A stretch of DNA of 64,000 bases from Maridesulfovibrio sp. (GTDB lineage: Bacteria > Desulfobacterota > Desulfovibrionia > Desulfovibrionales > Desulfovibrionaceae). The stretch covers positions 930,001 to 994,000 of the forward strand of contig NZ_OY780933.1 of assembly GCF_963676065.1 (NCBI RefSeq). The letters run 5' to 3'. Shown in pieces: positions 26,834 to 36,530 of the stretch; positions within the stretch are counted from its first letter, which is position 1, and each line of letters starts with the position of its first letter. A model generated the notes under the pieces. That model searched no databases. It saw only the letters and a list, made by a program, of their open reading frames with translations, and was not told where the DNA came from. A program made the position numbers and the translations under genes.

Positions 26834-28648
26834 ATGAGTATCCGTAAACAGTTCATAACCGGGTGTGTGGTTTTCTGCATTGCCTTGACCGCAGCCATAG
26901 TGTGGCTGGTTTCAGACTATGCCCGTGACACATTGATGGATCAGTATCGGGCCAAGGCTGAAATCATGCTTCACACAATGAAGGCTGTGCGCAAGCATAC
27001 CGGGGCGGTCATCCGTCCCAAGGCCACGGAAATACTGCCGGAAAATATGTTTGTACCCGAGTTGCAGTCCACTTCCTTTACGGCAAACGGCGTTTTCAGC
27101 CGGATTCCCGACCAGTACAAGCATGAGCTGACCTTCAAGACTGCTTCCACCAAACCCCGTAATCTTAAGAATATGGCTACCAGTGATGAAGCGCTTATTA
27201 TCGAAGAGCTGGACGCCATGGCGGAGGAAGGTAAAAAGCCTTTCATCGGTGAAATCAGGAATATCAATGGAATAGAATCTTTTATTGTTGCCGAGGGAGA
27301 GGTCAACAGTCCTTCCTGTATGGAATGTCACGGTGAGCCCAGACTGGCTCCGGCTTCAATGAAGAGCAGGTATCCGGTCAAGGATGATAAGGGATATTTT
27401 CGCAAACCGGGACGCATTGAGTGCGCCATGATCTCGGCTATTCCGCTGGCGGCGATGGATATGGCTGCCAATCAGGCTATAGGCGCCGTTGTATTTATGG
27501 GTTTTATTTTTATTGCGGTAACTCTGGGATTTCTGCTTTTCGGTATGAACCTTATTTTTAAGCCGGTTTCCCAATTAACCGGCATCGCCAGTCATATAGC
27601 CGAAGGCGATCTAAACAGCGGAACCATCGCCATCCGTAAAATGAAGAATCAGGCCGAGGGTAAATTCTTTGCGGGCCGGATAGTTCATCCCGGCAATGAA
27701 ATCGGAAATCTGGTGAGCTCGTTTGAGACCATGATCTCAGGTCTTTCCGAATTGATAGGTGAAGTGCGTACTTCCGGGGATAACGTCTCGGTTGCCGGAA
27801 ATAAAATAAGGTCTACGGCTGAACATATTGATAACGCCGTAAACAGGCAGGCCGCCTCCACCAATGAAGTCAGCGCCACAAGCAGGCTCATCAGCAAGAC
27901 GTCCAAGGAGCTGGTGGAGGTAATGGAGGATGTGGCAGGTTCAGCAGGCGAGTCCGCCAACATGGCGGAAACCTTGCAAGGTAATATCGAACGGCGTGAA
28001 AAATCTTTGATCAAGCTTGTTGACTCTACGGACAATGTATCATCCCGTCTTGGTGCCATTAATGAGAAAGCCAGCAGGATCAATCAAATCGTAACCACCA
28101 TCGCCAGAATTGCCGACCAGACCAATCTGCTTTCGCTAAATGCGGCTATTGAGGCGGAGAAAGCCGGGCAGTTCGGACAGGGATTCTCTGTCGTCGCCCG
28201 TGAAATGCGCCGTCTGGCCGATCAGACGGTCATCGCCGCCGAAGACATTGAACTCATGGTTCGGGACATGCAATCCGCGGTTAGTTCCGGGGTAGTGGAG
28301 ATGGAAGCATTTAATCAGGAAGTGCGCTCCAGCGTGGATGAAGTGGAGCAGATGAGCTCTGAGCTGGGATTGATTATTGATCAGGTCCGGGTTCTTGGAC
28401 CCCGGTTTATCGATGTCTCACATTCCATGGGTGATCAGGCCGAAAGCGCTGAACAGATCAGTGACGCTATGGGAGATCTCAGTGATGCGGCAGCCGGAAC
28501 CACGGAATATCTGGAAGAATTCAATAGGACTGTAGCAAGCTTGAATTATACCGTGCAGAGTCTTACCGGGGCAGTGGATGGTTTTCGCACCGTTGAGGAT
28601 GATCTTTTCGTTTCCAATGAGGAAAAAGATCCTGAATCGGACAATTAA
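26834..28648 (+). CDS. Methyl-accepting protein with DUF3365/Tll0287-like haem domain
   Basis: This 604-aa receptor has a TM helix at about 8-28, a periplasmic domain with one c-type haem motif C162-M-E-C165-H166, a second TM near 215-240, a HAMP region and a signalling hairpin with the tip [21 protein letters not shown]. The periplasmic part fits the Tll0287-like/DUF3365 family, whose members bind haem and are proposed to sense redox state or small gases. It lies 42 bp after the phosphatase gene and shares its tip type with the first receptor, so both probably feed the same CheA. Confidence 0.88.
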   Translation: MSIRKQFITGCVVFCIALTAAIVWLVSDYARDTLMDQYRAKAEIMLHTMKAVRKHTGAVIRPKATEILPENMFVPELQSTSFTANGVFSRIPDQYKHELTFKTASTKPRNLKNMATSDEALIIEELDAMAEEGKKPFIGEIRNINGIESFIVAEGEVNSPSCMECHGEPRLAPASMKSRYPVKDDKGYFRKPGRIECAMISAIPLAAMDMAANQAIGAVVFMGFIFIAVTLGFLLFGMNLIFKPVSQLTGIASHIAEGDLNSGTIAIRKMKNQAEGKFFAGRIVHPGNEIGNLVSSFETMISGLSELIGEVRTSGDNVSVAGNKIRSTAEHIDNAVNRQAASTNEVSATSRLISKTSKELVEVMEDVAGSAGESANMAETLQGNIERREKSLIKLVDSTDNVSSRLGAINEKASRINQIVTTIARIADQTNLLSLNAAIEAEKAGQFGQGFSVVAREMRRLADQTVIAAEDIELMVRDMQSAVSSGVVEMEAFNQEVRSSVDEVEQMSSELGLIIDQVRVLGPRFIDVSHSMGDQAESAEQISDAMGDLSDAAAGTTEYLEEFNRTVASLNYTVQSLTGAVDGFRTVEDDLFVSNEEKDPESDN

Positions 28649-28718
28649 CATAGTTGTAACGGGGCCGTCTTAATTAGTTGCATTGTTACAGGTAAGGTCC
28701 GAGCAAAAGGAGAATGTT

Positions 28719-29411
28719 TTGTCAGTTGAGAAAATACTGGTCGTAGAAGACCATAATGATACCATCGAATTGCTGAAGTATAATTTAACCTCATCCGGTT
28801 ACGAAGTTGTAACTGCCATGGATGGTCACAAAGCCCTTGATCAGGCCGGAAAAGAGAATCCTGACCTGATTCTGCTTGATCTCATGCTACCCGGTATTGA
28901 CGGGCTTGAGGTCTGCCGCAGACTTAAGCAGGATGTCGCTACCCAGCATATCCCGGTGATCATGCTTACCGCAAAAGGTGAGGAAGTAGACCGGGTTGTC
29001 GGTCTTGAGCTGGGCGTGGACGATTACATCGTCAAGCCGTTCAGTCCCCGAGAACTGGTACTCAGGGTAAAAGCAGTGCTGCGTCGCAGTACTGAGGTGC
29101 CTGAGTCACGGCGTCCGGGCAAATGGAGCCGCGAAGGTCTTGTCGTTGATTTTGAAGCCCATACAGTTGAGTGCGACGGAGAGCTTGTGGCTCTGACCGC
29201 TACTGAGTTCAAGCTTTTTTCAGAATTGCTCCAGCATGAAGGCAAGGTCCGTACCCGTGACCATCTGCTGGATACAGTTTGGGATACCCATTTTGAGGGA
29301 TACTCCAGAACAGTAGACACCCATATCCGCAGATTGCGCCAGAAACTCGGCCCATATGCCGATTATATCGAGACCGTGCGCGGAGTCGGTTACCGTTTCA
29401 AGCATTCATAA
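28719..29411 (+). CDS. PhoB-type OmpR-family response regulator
   Basis: This protein of about 230 aa has a receiver (VVEDHNDTIELL, LILLDLMLPGIDG, VDDYIVKPFSPRELVLRV) and an OmpR-type winged helix (about 130-228: ATEFKLFSELLQHEGKVRTRDHLLD, VDTHIRRLRQKLG, RGVGYRF). I chose the TTG at 28719 because AAAGGAGA lies 5 nt before it; a longer frame has no SD. It pairs with the sensor kinase 165 bp downstream. PhoB/PhoR-like phosphate control is likely from family similarity, but no pst genes are seen. Confidence 0.9.
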   Translation: MSVEKILVVEDHNDTIELLKYNLTSSGYEVVTAMDGHKALDQAGKENPDLILLDLMLPGIDGLEVCRRLKQDVATQHIPVIMLTAKGEEVDRVVGLELGVDDYIVKPFSPRELVLRVKAVLRRSTEVPESRRPGKWSREGLVVDFEAHTVECDGELVALTATEFKLFSELLQHEGKVRTRDHLLDTVWDTHFEGYSRTVDTHIRRLRQKLGPYADYIETVRGVGYRFKHS

Positions 29412-29576
29412 ATCCATGTGATTTAATTTCCCCTCGAGCCGGAGTCTTCCCCTGTTTCCGTGGGGGGCTTTGTTGCGCCCTTAATGCAAACTTTACCTGA
29501 TCGTCACTTCTGATGCGTTTGATTCTGCTAGGTTCTCATCGTTACTCAACTCATTGAACCATTAACTATAATTATT

Positions 29577-31370
29577 ATGGACAAGAATTTTACTTTTTCT
29601 ATCAAGAATAAGCTTTTCGCGGCAGTCTGCCTCACCGCTGTAATCTGCGTCAGCCTGCCGCTTGCTTTTGCCTATCATTTGCTCAAAGCCGATTTTGCTG
29701 TGGAGGCGCAGGGCAGTGCGCGTGAAAAAATAGAGCTTGCCAGACGCATTTACAGGAAAAGCGACGGGATCGCCGCGCAAAGCAGAGTTAACTATGTTTC
29801 AAGTATGCTGGGCACTGAAGTCGCTTTTATTTCTGCTGCCGGTGAAATAGATATGCAGCCTTCCTGGGCTGCGGAAAACAGAATTTCATTAAACAGTGCC
29901 GAGATTAGAAATGTAGAGGAGGGCCGGCCCGGATTCCAGCTGGTGGAAGATTCGTTGGATGGTAAATCCGGTATGCTGGCGGCTGTTAGGGTCGCCGCGA
30001 AAGGTGATTCCCCCTCAGGGTTTCTGGTTATCAAGGAATTCCTGCACAGCCCCGAAGAAAGACTGGGGATGATCCTCAAGGTTTTTTTCTGGGTTTTGCC
30101 TATTGTGGCATTGGTTTGTTACGGGATGATCCGTTTTGTCACTATGCAGCTGACATCTTCGGTGGAATCAATGGTCAGGACAGCCGAGGCCGTGGGGCAG
30201 GGAAATTATAAAAGCAGGATCAGGACCTATCCTGACAAGGAGTTTCTTCCCCTTGCCAAATCCATTAACTGGATGGCGGAACGGATTGATGAGCATGTCA
30301 GTATTATCACCGGCCAGAAGAATAAGATTCAGGCTGTGCTTAATGGCATGTGGGACGGGGTCATGGTGCTGGACGGCAGCTGCCGTATCCAAAGTGTAAA
30401 TAGGTCTATGGAAGGTATTTTTCCCGGTATTCAGGACGGAGTGGGGCGAACTCCCCTCGAGGTTATTCCCAGTCCTGATCTTTATGATGCCTGTAGCGAG
30501 GTAGTGGCTTCGGAAGGTCCAAAAGCCAAAGCGGTTCAGGTAGTTCTGCCTACTGGCCGGGTTTATGATGTAAATATTGTAAGATCCCCTCATACTTCTG
30601 AACCGGGGCAGGGGCCGGGCATCATCGTTGTTTTTCATGATATCAGCGAGATTAAAAGACTGGAGACAGTGCGCCGGGATTTCGTTGCCAATGTCTCTCA
30701 CGAACTGCGTACTCCGCTGACTTCGGTTAAAGGGTATGCTGAAACATTGCTTGCCGATCCTCCTCCGCCGGAATCAATCCAGAGAAATTTTCTTAATACC
30801 ATTGAGAAGAATGCCAACCATATGTGCAAAATTGTGGATGATCTGCTTAACCTCTCAAGGCTGGAAAGCGGTCAGGAAAAGGTGCAGCTAGCCCCGATTG
30901 ACCCTGCGGATGTTTTGCGTGAAGCATGGGAAGCATGTTCCGGTCTGGCCGAAAAAAGAAAAGTTGATCTGCAACCTAGTTTCGTAAAAGGTGATTTTAT
31001 GGTCAGGGCTGATCCCGGCCAGCTCATGCAGCTGTTCAGGAATCTATTGGAAAATGCTATCAAATATGGTCCGGAAGATAATCCTGTGTTTGTGGATCAT
31101 TCGGTTGGAGATGATTGCTTGAAATTTTCAGTGATTGATGAAGGGCCGGGAATTCCGGCAGCAGACCAGCCGCGTATATTTGAACGGTTTTATTCAGTGG
31201 AGAAGTTTCGCCGTAATGAGTTCGGGTCCACCGGGCTTGGGCTGGCCATTTCCCGGCATATCGTATCCAATCACGGCGGTGAGATTTCCGTGCAATGTCC
31301 GCCGCAGGGCCGCAGACAGGGGACAGCTTTTGTGTTCACGTTACCGCTCGACAATATTGCGCCGGCCTGA
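29577..31370 (+). CDS. PhoR-type sensor histidine kinase
   Basis: This 597-aa membrane kinase has TM helices at about 11-33 and 162-185, with a periplasmic loop of about 130 residues between them. HAMP, PAS (about 250-355), HisKA with VSHELRTPLTSVKGYAETL and HATPase with NLLENAIKYG, DEGPGIP and GSTGLGLAISRHIV follow. It is the natural partner of the upstream PhoB-type regulator. A strong shared terminator follows the stop. Confidence 0.92.
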   Translation: MDKNFTFSIKNKLFAAVCLTAVICVSLPLAFAYHLLKADFAVEAQGSAREKIELARRIYRKSDGIAAQSRVNYVSSMLGTEVAFISAAGEIDMQPSWAAENRISLNSAEIRNVEEGRPGFQLVEDSLDGKSGMLAAVRVAAKGDSPSGFLVIKEFLHSPEERLGMILKVFFWVLPIVALVCYGMIRFVTMQLTSSVESMVRTAEAVGQGNYKSRIRTYPDKEFLPLAKSINWMAERIDEHVSIITGQKNKIQAVLNGMWDGVMVLDGSCRIQSVNRSMEGIFPGIQDGVGRTPLEVIPSPDLYDACSEVVASEGPKAKAVQVVLPTGRVYDVNIVRSPHTSEPGQGPGIIVVFHDISEIKRLETVRRDFVANVSHELRTPLTSVKGYAETLLADPPPPESIQRNFLNTIEKNANHMCKIVDDLLNLSRLESGQEKVQLAPIDPADVLREAWEACSGLAEKRKVDLQPSFVKGDFMVRADPGQLMQLFRNLLENAIKYGPEDNPVFVDHSVGDDCLKFSVIDEGPGIPAADQPRIFERFYSVEKFRRNEFGSTGLGLAISRHIVSNHGGEISVQCPPQGRRQGTAFVFTLPLDNIAPA

Positions 31371-31410
31371 TAGCTCGCCGCTCTCATTCAATTCATTTAA
31401 GCGACAGTAA

Positions 31411-31443
31411 AAAGGCCCGGAAGTTTTAACTTCCGGGCCTTTG
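31411..31443. terminator. Bidirectional terminator between the kinase and SPOR genes
   Basis: A perfect 13-bp stem AAAGGCCCGGAAG/CTTCCGGGCCTTT has a 6-nt loop. It lies between convergent genes and is A/T flanked. Confidence 0.88.
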
Positions 31444-31445
31444 CA

Positions 31446-32168
31446 TTAAATAGCTTTTTTGCTTTTAAGCAGCGGTTTTTTGACTCCGTATCTGGCGAGC
31501 ACCTTTTTCATTTCGTTCGTTGAATCAGGTGTTCCGGTGTGGCGTATGAAAACACGGTACCATGTACGGTTTCCGCCTTGACCGGCTTCCACATAGGAAT
31601 CCACTCCGCTGGCGATGAGCTTGTCGGCAAAACTTTGCGCCCGGGCTTCATCGCCGAAGGAAGCAGCCTGATACACATAGCTGTATTTCTGCTCCTGCAC
31701 TGCTTCAGGATGGTCAATTTCCAATTTGAATTCCGGCTCATCTTTCTGAATTTCAGCTTTTTTTGCCGCAACCTCAGTTGCCGGTTTTTTCGTTACCGGT
31801 TCAGCTTTTTTTTCCGGAGCGGATTTACTTTCAGCCTTGGCGACTTTTTTTTCCGGTTCCTTCGGCTTAACCGCAGATTCCGGTTTTTTATTGAGCTGAT
31901 TAACGTAGTCCAGCTCTTCGGGCTTAAGCACTCCGCCTTTGACTTCCCCGGAAGCGTTTATTGACTGGCTGGGCAGCATCATGGCGATCTCGGGTACATC
32001 CTTTTCAGGCTGGTAGCCCCGTCCCAGTAAAATACCCAGCACAAAGAAGGCGCACAGGGCTGCGACAGCCCCGGCACAAAGGCCGATAACTTCAGGCGTG
32101 GTGAAGGTAAAGGTGAATGTCTTTTCCTCAGTGGAAACAGGTTTCTTCTTTTTTCTGGGTGCAGCCAT
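31446..32168 (-). CDS. SPOR-domain inner-membrane protein
   Basis: This 240-aa protein has a basic N-terminus, one TM helix at about 30-52 (GLCAGAVAALCAFFVLGILL), a Lys/Glu/Pro-rich periplasmic linker and a C-terminal SPOR domain (about 160-235: YVYQAASFGDEARAQSFADKL and WYRVFIRHTG). SPOR domains bind denuded glycan strands of septal peptidoglycan, so a role in cell division or wall remodelling is likely. It follows argS by 22 bp in the same operon. Confidence 0.88.
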   Translation of the reverse strand: MAAPRKKKKPVSTEEKTFTFTFTTPEVIGLCAGAVAALCAFFVLGILLGRGYQPEKDVPEIAMMLPSQSINASGEVKGGVLKPEELDYVNQLNKKPESAVKPKEPEKKVAKAESKSAPEKKAEPVTKKPATEVAAKKAEIQKDEPEFKLEIDHPEAVQEQKYSYVYQAASFGDEARAQSFADKLIASGVDSYVEAGQGGNRTWYRVFIRHTGTPDSTNEMKKVLARYGVKKPLLKSKKAI

Positions 32169-32190
32169 GGTGGATACTCCGTGCTGGTTG

Positions 32191-33834
32191 TTACATGCGT
32201 TCGGGAGCGGAAACTCCGAGCAGGTTAAGGCCGTTGGCGAGGGTTCCGGCTACAGCCTGCAGCAGAACAAGCCTTGCGGCGATCACATCTTTTTCCGCGG
32301 AAAGGATGTGGTGCATGGAGTAGAACCTGTGCAGTGCGCTGGCCAGATCGCGCAGGTAGTAGCTGATTACGTGCGGGCTCATGTTTCTGCCTGCGTTTTC
32401 AGCTACATCAGCGAACTGATCCATGAGTTTCATGAGATTCAGTTCTTCCGCGTTGGTCAGGGCGGAGAGGGGAGCCGCGTCGATAGCGGGGATCTCGATT
32501 CCCTCATCGGCTGCTTTGCGTATGACGGAGCAGATACGTGCATGGGCGTACTGTACATAGTAGACAGGGTTGTCCATGGTTTTCTGCTTAACCAGTTCAA
32601 GGTCAAAGTCGAGATGGCTGTCGCTTTTTCTGGAAAGGAACATGAAGCGGGAAGCATCGCGTCCAACTTCATTAACGACGTCTTCCAGAGTTTCAAATTT
32701 ACCGGCACGGGTGGACATGGCAATCTGTTCTCCGCCACGCAGCAGGTTAACCAGCTGTACGAGGATTACATCGAGCTGTCCTTTTTTGCCGAGAGCTTCC
32801 ACTGCGGCCTGCATGCGGGGGATGTAACCGTGATGGTCCGCACCCCAGATGTCGACTACAATGTCGAATCCGCGTTTGTATTTATCATCATGGTAGGCGA
32901 TGTCGGAAGCGAAATATGTCAAATCTCCATTGGACTTGCGCAGGACACGGTCCTTATCGTCACCCAGATCGGTGGATTTGAACCAGAGTGCGCCGTCTTT
33001 TTCGTAGGCCATGCCGCGTTCTTTAAGGTCGGCGAAGGTTTCTTCAACTTTGCCGGCGGATACGAGGCTTTTTTCTGAGAACCATACATCGTGACGCACT
33101 TCAAAGGCGGCGAGGTCTTTCTTGATGCCTTCGAGGATTTCGTCTTTTCCGTATTCACGGCAGATAGCGATGGCTTCGTCTTCGCTCATATCAAGAATGC
33201 CGGGGTTGCGTTCAAGCACTTCGGCGGCGAGATCTTTAATGTAATCACCTTTGTAAAAATCTTCGGGATCAGCAATGTCGCGGCCCTGTGACTGCTGCAG
33301 GCGGACCCAGATGGAGTTGCCGAGAATGAGCATCTGGCGACCGGCGTCGTTGACGTAATATTCAGCTTCCACGTCATACCCGGTGAATTCGAGGATGCGA
33401 ACAAGACAGTCGCCGAGGGCGGCGCCGCGTCCGTGGCCGATGTGCAGCGGTCCGGTCGGGTTTGCGGAAACATATTCAACCTGAATTTTGGTGCCTTTGC
33501 CTATTTCACTGCGGCCGTAATCGGAGCCTTTGGTCAGCACTTCGGGAATGAGGTCCTGCCAGAAGGAGCTGGAAAAAGTGAAATTGAGGAAGCCGGGTCC
33601 GGCAATATCAATTTTTTCAATGTATATATCTCCGGCCAGTTCTTCCTGAATCGTTTCCGCGATAGCGCGGGGATTCATCTTTGCCTGTTTGGAGAGCATC
33701 ATGGCGATGTTTGCAGACATGTCGCCGAATTTCTTGTCTTTCGGAGGCTCGATAACGGCTTTTTCCGGCCATTCCCAGCCCTTGGCTTCGAGAATTGAAC
33801 CGAGTACTTTTTCAAGGTGTTGTTTAGCTTTCAT
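32191..33834 (-). CDS. argS: Arginyl-tRNA synthetase
   Basis: This 547-aa class I synthetase charges tRNA-Arg. It shows the N-terminal additional domain, the HIGH motif in [16 protein letters not shown] (about residue 125) and the C-terminal anticodon-binding helices ([18 protein letters not shown]-type segment near 505, here [18 protein letters not shown]). The KMSKS region is the degenerate MSTRAGKF, as in many bacterial ArgRS. It heads an operon with the SPOR gene. Confidence 0.96.
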   Translation of the reverse strand: MKAKQHLEKVLGSILEAKGWEWPEKAVIEPPKDKKFGDMSANIAMMLSKQAKMNPRAIAETIQEELAGDIYIEKIDIAGPGFLNFTFSSSFWQDLIPEVLTKGSDYGRSEIGKGTKIQVEYVSANPTGPLHIGHGRGAALGDCLVRILEFTGYDVEAEYYVNDAGRQMLILGNSIWVRLQQSQGRDIADPEDFYKGDYIKDLAAEVLERNPGILDMSEDEAIAICREYGKDEILEGIKKDLAAFEVRHDVWFSEKSLVSAGKVEETFADLKERGMAYEKDGALWFKSTDLGDDKDRVLRKSNGDLTYFASDIAYHDDKYKRGFDIVVDIWGADHHGYIPRMQAAVEALGKKGQLDVILVQLVNLLRGGEQIAMSTRAGKFETLEDVVNEVGRDASRFMFLSRKSDSHLDFDLELVKQKTMDNPVYYVQYAHARICSVIRKAADEGIEIPAIDAAPLSALTNAEELNLMKLMDQFADVAENAGRNMSPHVISYYLRDLASALHRFYSMHHILSAEKDVIAARLVLLQAVAGTLANGLNLLGVSAPERM

Positions 33835-34119
33835 GGTGGATGAAATCTCCTTATGGAATTATATCAGCTAGCCCTTAGCAATTGTTATTTTATTTTTTTC
33901 GGGCCATTCATAGCTTTTGCATGCTTCGCTTATCATCTTTCTTTACGGCTTCCAAGCCTAGATAACGGGCCGGAAAAATATTTCATACTGCAAAAGAGTT
34001 TGAAAAATACAATTCTTTATTGCCAAATCTTTTAATACAGCAAAAAATAGCTTCGTACAAAGAAGAAATACAGGCAATCTTTTTGGTATCATCAACCGCA
34101 TTTTCAGCAGGTCGGATTA

Positions 34120-34917
34120 ATGGGTAGAACAATAGCGCTTTTAACTGATTTCGGACTGGATGATCCCTACGTGGGACAGATGAAAGGGGTTCTGGCGCGC
34201 CATGCCCCGGATTCCCGGATAATAGATGTCAGCCACGGAGTGGAACCGTTTTGCATCCCTCAGGGAGCTTTTTTTCTTGCTGCTGCTATGGAGCATTTTC
34301 CCGCGGATTCTATTTTTGTCACGGTAATTGATCCCGGTGTGGGCAGCGGAAGACGTATTTTAACCGCTGAGTTTGGAGAACAGGTTGTACTTGCCCCTGA
34401 TAACGGAATACTGGAACTGGCCGAAAAGAATTTTTCCGGGACAATGATCGTAACGGATCTAAGTGAGGCGGCAGCAAAGATTCACAGTTCAGCTACTTTT
34501 CATGGTCGGGATATTTTTTCTCCCCTTGCTGCGTCTATAGCCCGTGGAACCTCGCCTGAATCACTCGGTCCGAAACTGCCGCTGCGGGAAATTGTCCGTA
34601 CCGGAATCAACAAGCCTGTCTGGATGGAAGACGGCGTTGAGACCACAATCCTTCACAAGGACCGTTTCGGAAATCTTGTACTCAACATCCCGGAGACCCA
34701 AACGTTGCCTGAACGCATGACCATTCCGGAAAAATATCTCCTTTCAGGCAATGATGCCGGCTTTGTAAAACGGGTATGCTGCTACGCTGAACTTGAAGCC
34801 GGGGTCACCGGACTTTTAGCCGGGAGTCAGGGGTATTATGAACTGGCTCTCAATCGAGGTGCTGCGTCCGAGATGCTTGGACTTGAACCGGGCGATAACT
34901 TGGTTTTAAAATTTTGA
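34120..34917 (+). CDS. SAM hydroxide adenosyltransferase (DUF62)
   Basis: This 265-aa protein of the SAM hydrolase/chlorinase family splits S-adenosylmethionine with hydroxide to adenosine and methionine. Typical motifs are visible: LLTDFGLDDPYVGQMKGVL at the N-terminus, DPGVGSGRRIL near residue 70, APDNGILELAE near 90, FHGRDIFSPLAASIA near 128 and HKDRFGNLVLNI near 180. The halogenase-specific long insertion is absent, so a hydrolase is likely. It is followed by cobS. The 285 bp upstream (33835-34119) shows no gene. Confidence 0.9.
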   Translation: MGRTIALLTDFGLDDPYVGQMKGVLARHAPDSRIIDVSHGVEPFCIPQGAFFLAAAMEHFPADSIFVTVIDPGVGSGRRILTAEFGEQVVLAPDNGILELAEKNFSGTMIVTDLSEAAAKIHSSATFHGRDIFSPLAASIARGTSPESLGPKLPLREIVRTGINKPVWMEDGVETTILHKDRFGNLVLNIPETQTLPERMTIPEKYLLSGNDAGFVKRVCCYAELEAGVTGLLAGSQGYYELALNRGAASEMLGLEPGDNLVLKF

Positions 34918-34954
34918 CGCGTTGATTTGTACAAAATCGCCTTCGGAGGCATAT

Positions 34955-35692
34955 TTGAAAATAATTCGTGATATCCTGATAACTTTGGGCTTCATGACCA
35001 GAATAGGACCGGTCATGGAAATTGAGGCTGAAGACATTGGCCGCACTGTGAAGTGGATGCCTCTCAGCGGTCTTGTTCTGGGGCTGATAATTGTGATCCC
35101 CTTCTCTCTGGGCCTTTTTGCCGGTAAATTCTGGATTCAGGCATGGTTGACGGTTGCGGCTTCGGTTTATCTGACCCGCGGGTTGCATTTTGACGGTTTC
35201 GCGGACATTGCGGACGGGGCCGGGCCATATCCCGATCCGGAACGGTTCTGGAAAATTATCAAGGACAGCTGCTCCGGCGTATTCGGGGTGCTGGCCCTCG
35301 TGCTGTCTGCATTGGGGCAGGCTGTATGTTTTTTTTATGTATACGAGGCAGGTGCGTTCGGAGCAGTGATCTGGGTCTTCGTGCTCGGCAGGCTGGGCAA
35401 TGCGCTAATGGCCATGGCCGGTAAACCGCTGGCAAGGCCCGGGCAGGGCAGCTTGTCCATGCGCGGGGCGGACGCTGTGTCTATCGGAATAGCTGCCGCG
35501 ACAACTGTATGCGTGGGAGTGTTTGCGGTTACTCCAGCGGTTCAGGCAGCGGGGTATCTGCTAACAGGCTGCGGTATTTTTTTCCTGTTCCGGCTGGCGA
35601 AAAAGGTCGGCGGGGCCAATGGAGATTTTCTGGGAGCGGCCGTAATATTGGGAGAGTTGGCCGGGTTACTGGCATTTAGCGCGTTGAATTGA
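34955..35692 (+). CDS. cobS: Adenosylcobinamide-GDP ribazoletransferase CobS
   Basis: CobS joins adenosylcobinamide-GDP and alpha-ribazole in the last step of cobalamin assembly at the membrane. The protein of 245 aa has several hydrophobic helices and the signature LHFDGFADIADGAG near residue 77. I chose the TTG at 34955 because GGAGG lies 5 nt before it; a longer frame starts at 34922. It begins 37 bp after the SAM hydrolase gene, probably in the same transcript. Confidence 0.88.
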   Translation: MKIIRDILITLGFMTRIGPVMEIEAEDIGRTVKWMPLSGLVLGLIIVIPFSLGLFAGKFWIQAWLTVAASVYLTRGLHFDGFADIADGAGPYPDPERFWKIIKDSCSGVFGVLALVLSALGQAVCFFYVYEAGAFGAVIWVFVLGRLGNALMAMAGKPLARPGQGSLSMRGADAVSIGIAAATTVCVGVFAVTPAVQAAGYLLTGCGIFFLFRLAKKVGGANGDFLGAAVILGELAGLLAFSALN

Positions 35693-35744
35693 TATGACAG
35701 GCATTGTTTTCGTAGAAACGTTTTTAATAAACACGGGATAATTA

Positions 35745-36530
35745 ATGGAAAACCTGCCAACACTAAAAAAATTCGGTGAACAGCTTGATCTTTTGAAACA
35801 GTATCTCGCTGAGGGGAAAACGGAGCAGGCTGACTTTATTGCCCAGAATATTTATGAAAATTATGCCTACGCCCGTAACGGTTATCTTTCACAGGAAGAT
35901 GACCTGCTTGGTAAACGCAGTGATCTTGCCGGTAAAAATGAGCGCATCAGCGTTCTGGAGAGTAAGCTTAAAGAAGCTTACGGTGTTCATAATTCAGATC
36001 TGATGATTTTTAGTAAATTCGGCAAGGCATTGCAGCATGTTAATGAATTGCGGTCACTTTCTGGACTTAGGGGGATGCTGGACGGTATCGCCCGTGAGCT
36101 TGAACTGGACAGGGTCGCGCTTGTCCTCGACCGGGAACTGTGTGACGGCGTTTCGGGACCGGAAATCCCGACATTTTATCTGAAAGGATGCATGCGTTAT
36201 ATTGACGCAACTTTAAGTGAAGGTTCCAACCGTGTCTTTCTGGGACCGATTTCACGTATGATGCGTCCTGATATTTTTTTCGGAGATCCCGAGATGAGTC
36301 CGGAGCTGGGCGGCTCCTGCTTTGCCTTCGGACTGAGGGACAAGTACACACCGGACCGGCTGATCGGACTTTTTGCCATCCATGATTCAGCTGAAGAGCG
36401 TTTTCATCCTGATATGGGTACTGATTTTCTGGAATATTTTTGCAATTCCATTGCCTCCACCCTGATCGGTGTGCTTTACAGGCAGTGCGGAGAACTCTCG
36501 CCATCATCAGCGGATTGTGGTGATGGGTAA
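35745..36530 (+). CDS. DUF484/GAF-like protein
   Basis: This 261-aa cytoplasmic protein has an N-terminal helical region that may form a coiled coil (about 1-90) and a C-terminal GAF-like domain. The segment RFHPDMGTDFLEYF near residue 225 matches the DUF484 style. The function of DUF484 proteins is not established. The 3' end overlaps the convergent sensor kinase gene by 24 bp. Confidence 0.65.
   Translation: MENLPTLKKFGEQLDLLKQYLAEGKTEQADFIAQNIYENYAYARNGYLSQEDDLLGKRSDLAGKNERISVLESKLKEAYGVHNSDLMIFSKFGKALQHVNELRSLSGLRGMLDGIARELELDRVALVLDRELCDGVSGPEIPTFYLKGCMRYIDATLSEGSNRVFLGPISRMMRPDIFFGDPEMSPELGGSCFAFGLRDKYTPDRLIGLFAIHDSAEERFHPDMGTDFLEYFCNSIASTLIGVLYRQCGELSPSSADCGDG

Noticed and set aside
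17089-28648. Ordinary flagellar chemotaxis operon
   Set aside because: There are no cheY, cheZ or cheD and no flagellar genes; CheR-TPR, two CheW proteins, CheA-REC and the receptor tips fit a Wsp-type alternative-output system.
32098-33078. Plus-strand open frame of 326 codons
   Set aside because: It is a shadow of argS on the other strand; the composition is odd (Phe, Gly and Val rich) and no domain is visible.
33898-33915. Sigma-54-like sequence before the SAM hydrolase gene
   Set aside because: GG and GC have the right spacing, but the flanking consensus bases do not fit and it is more than 200 bp from the gene.
36507-36530. 24-bp overlap of the DUF484 and sensor kinase genes as an error
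   Set aside because: Both 3' ends are well formed and convergent overlaps of this size are common; no frameshift is needed to explain it.
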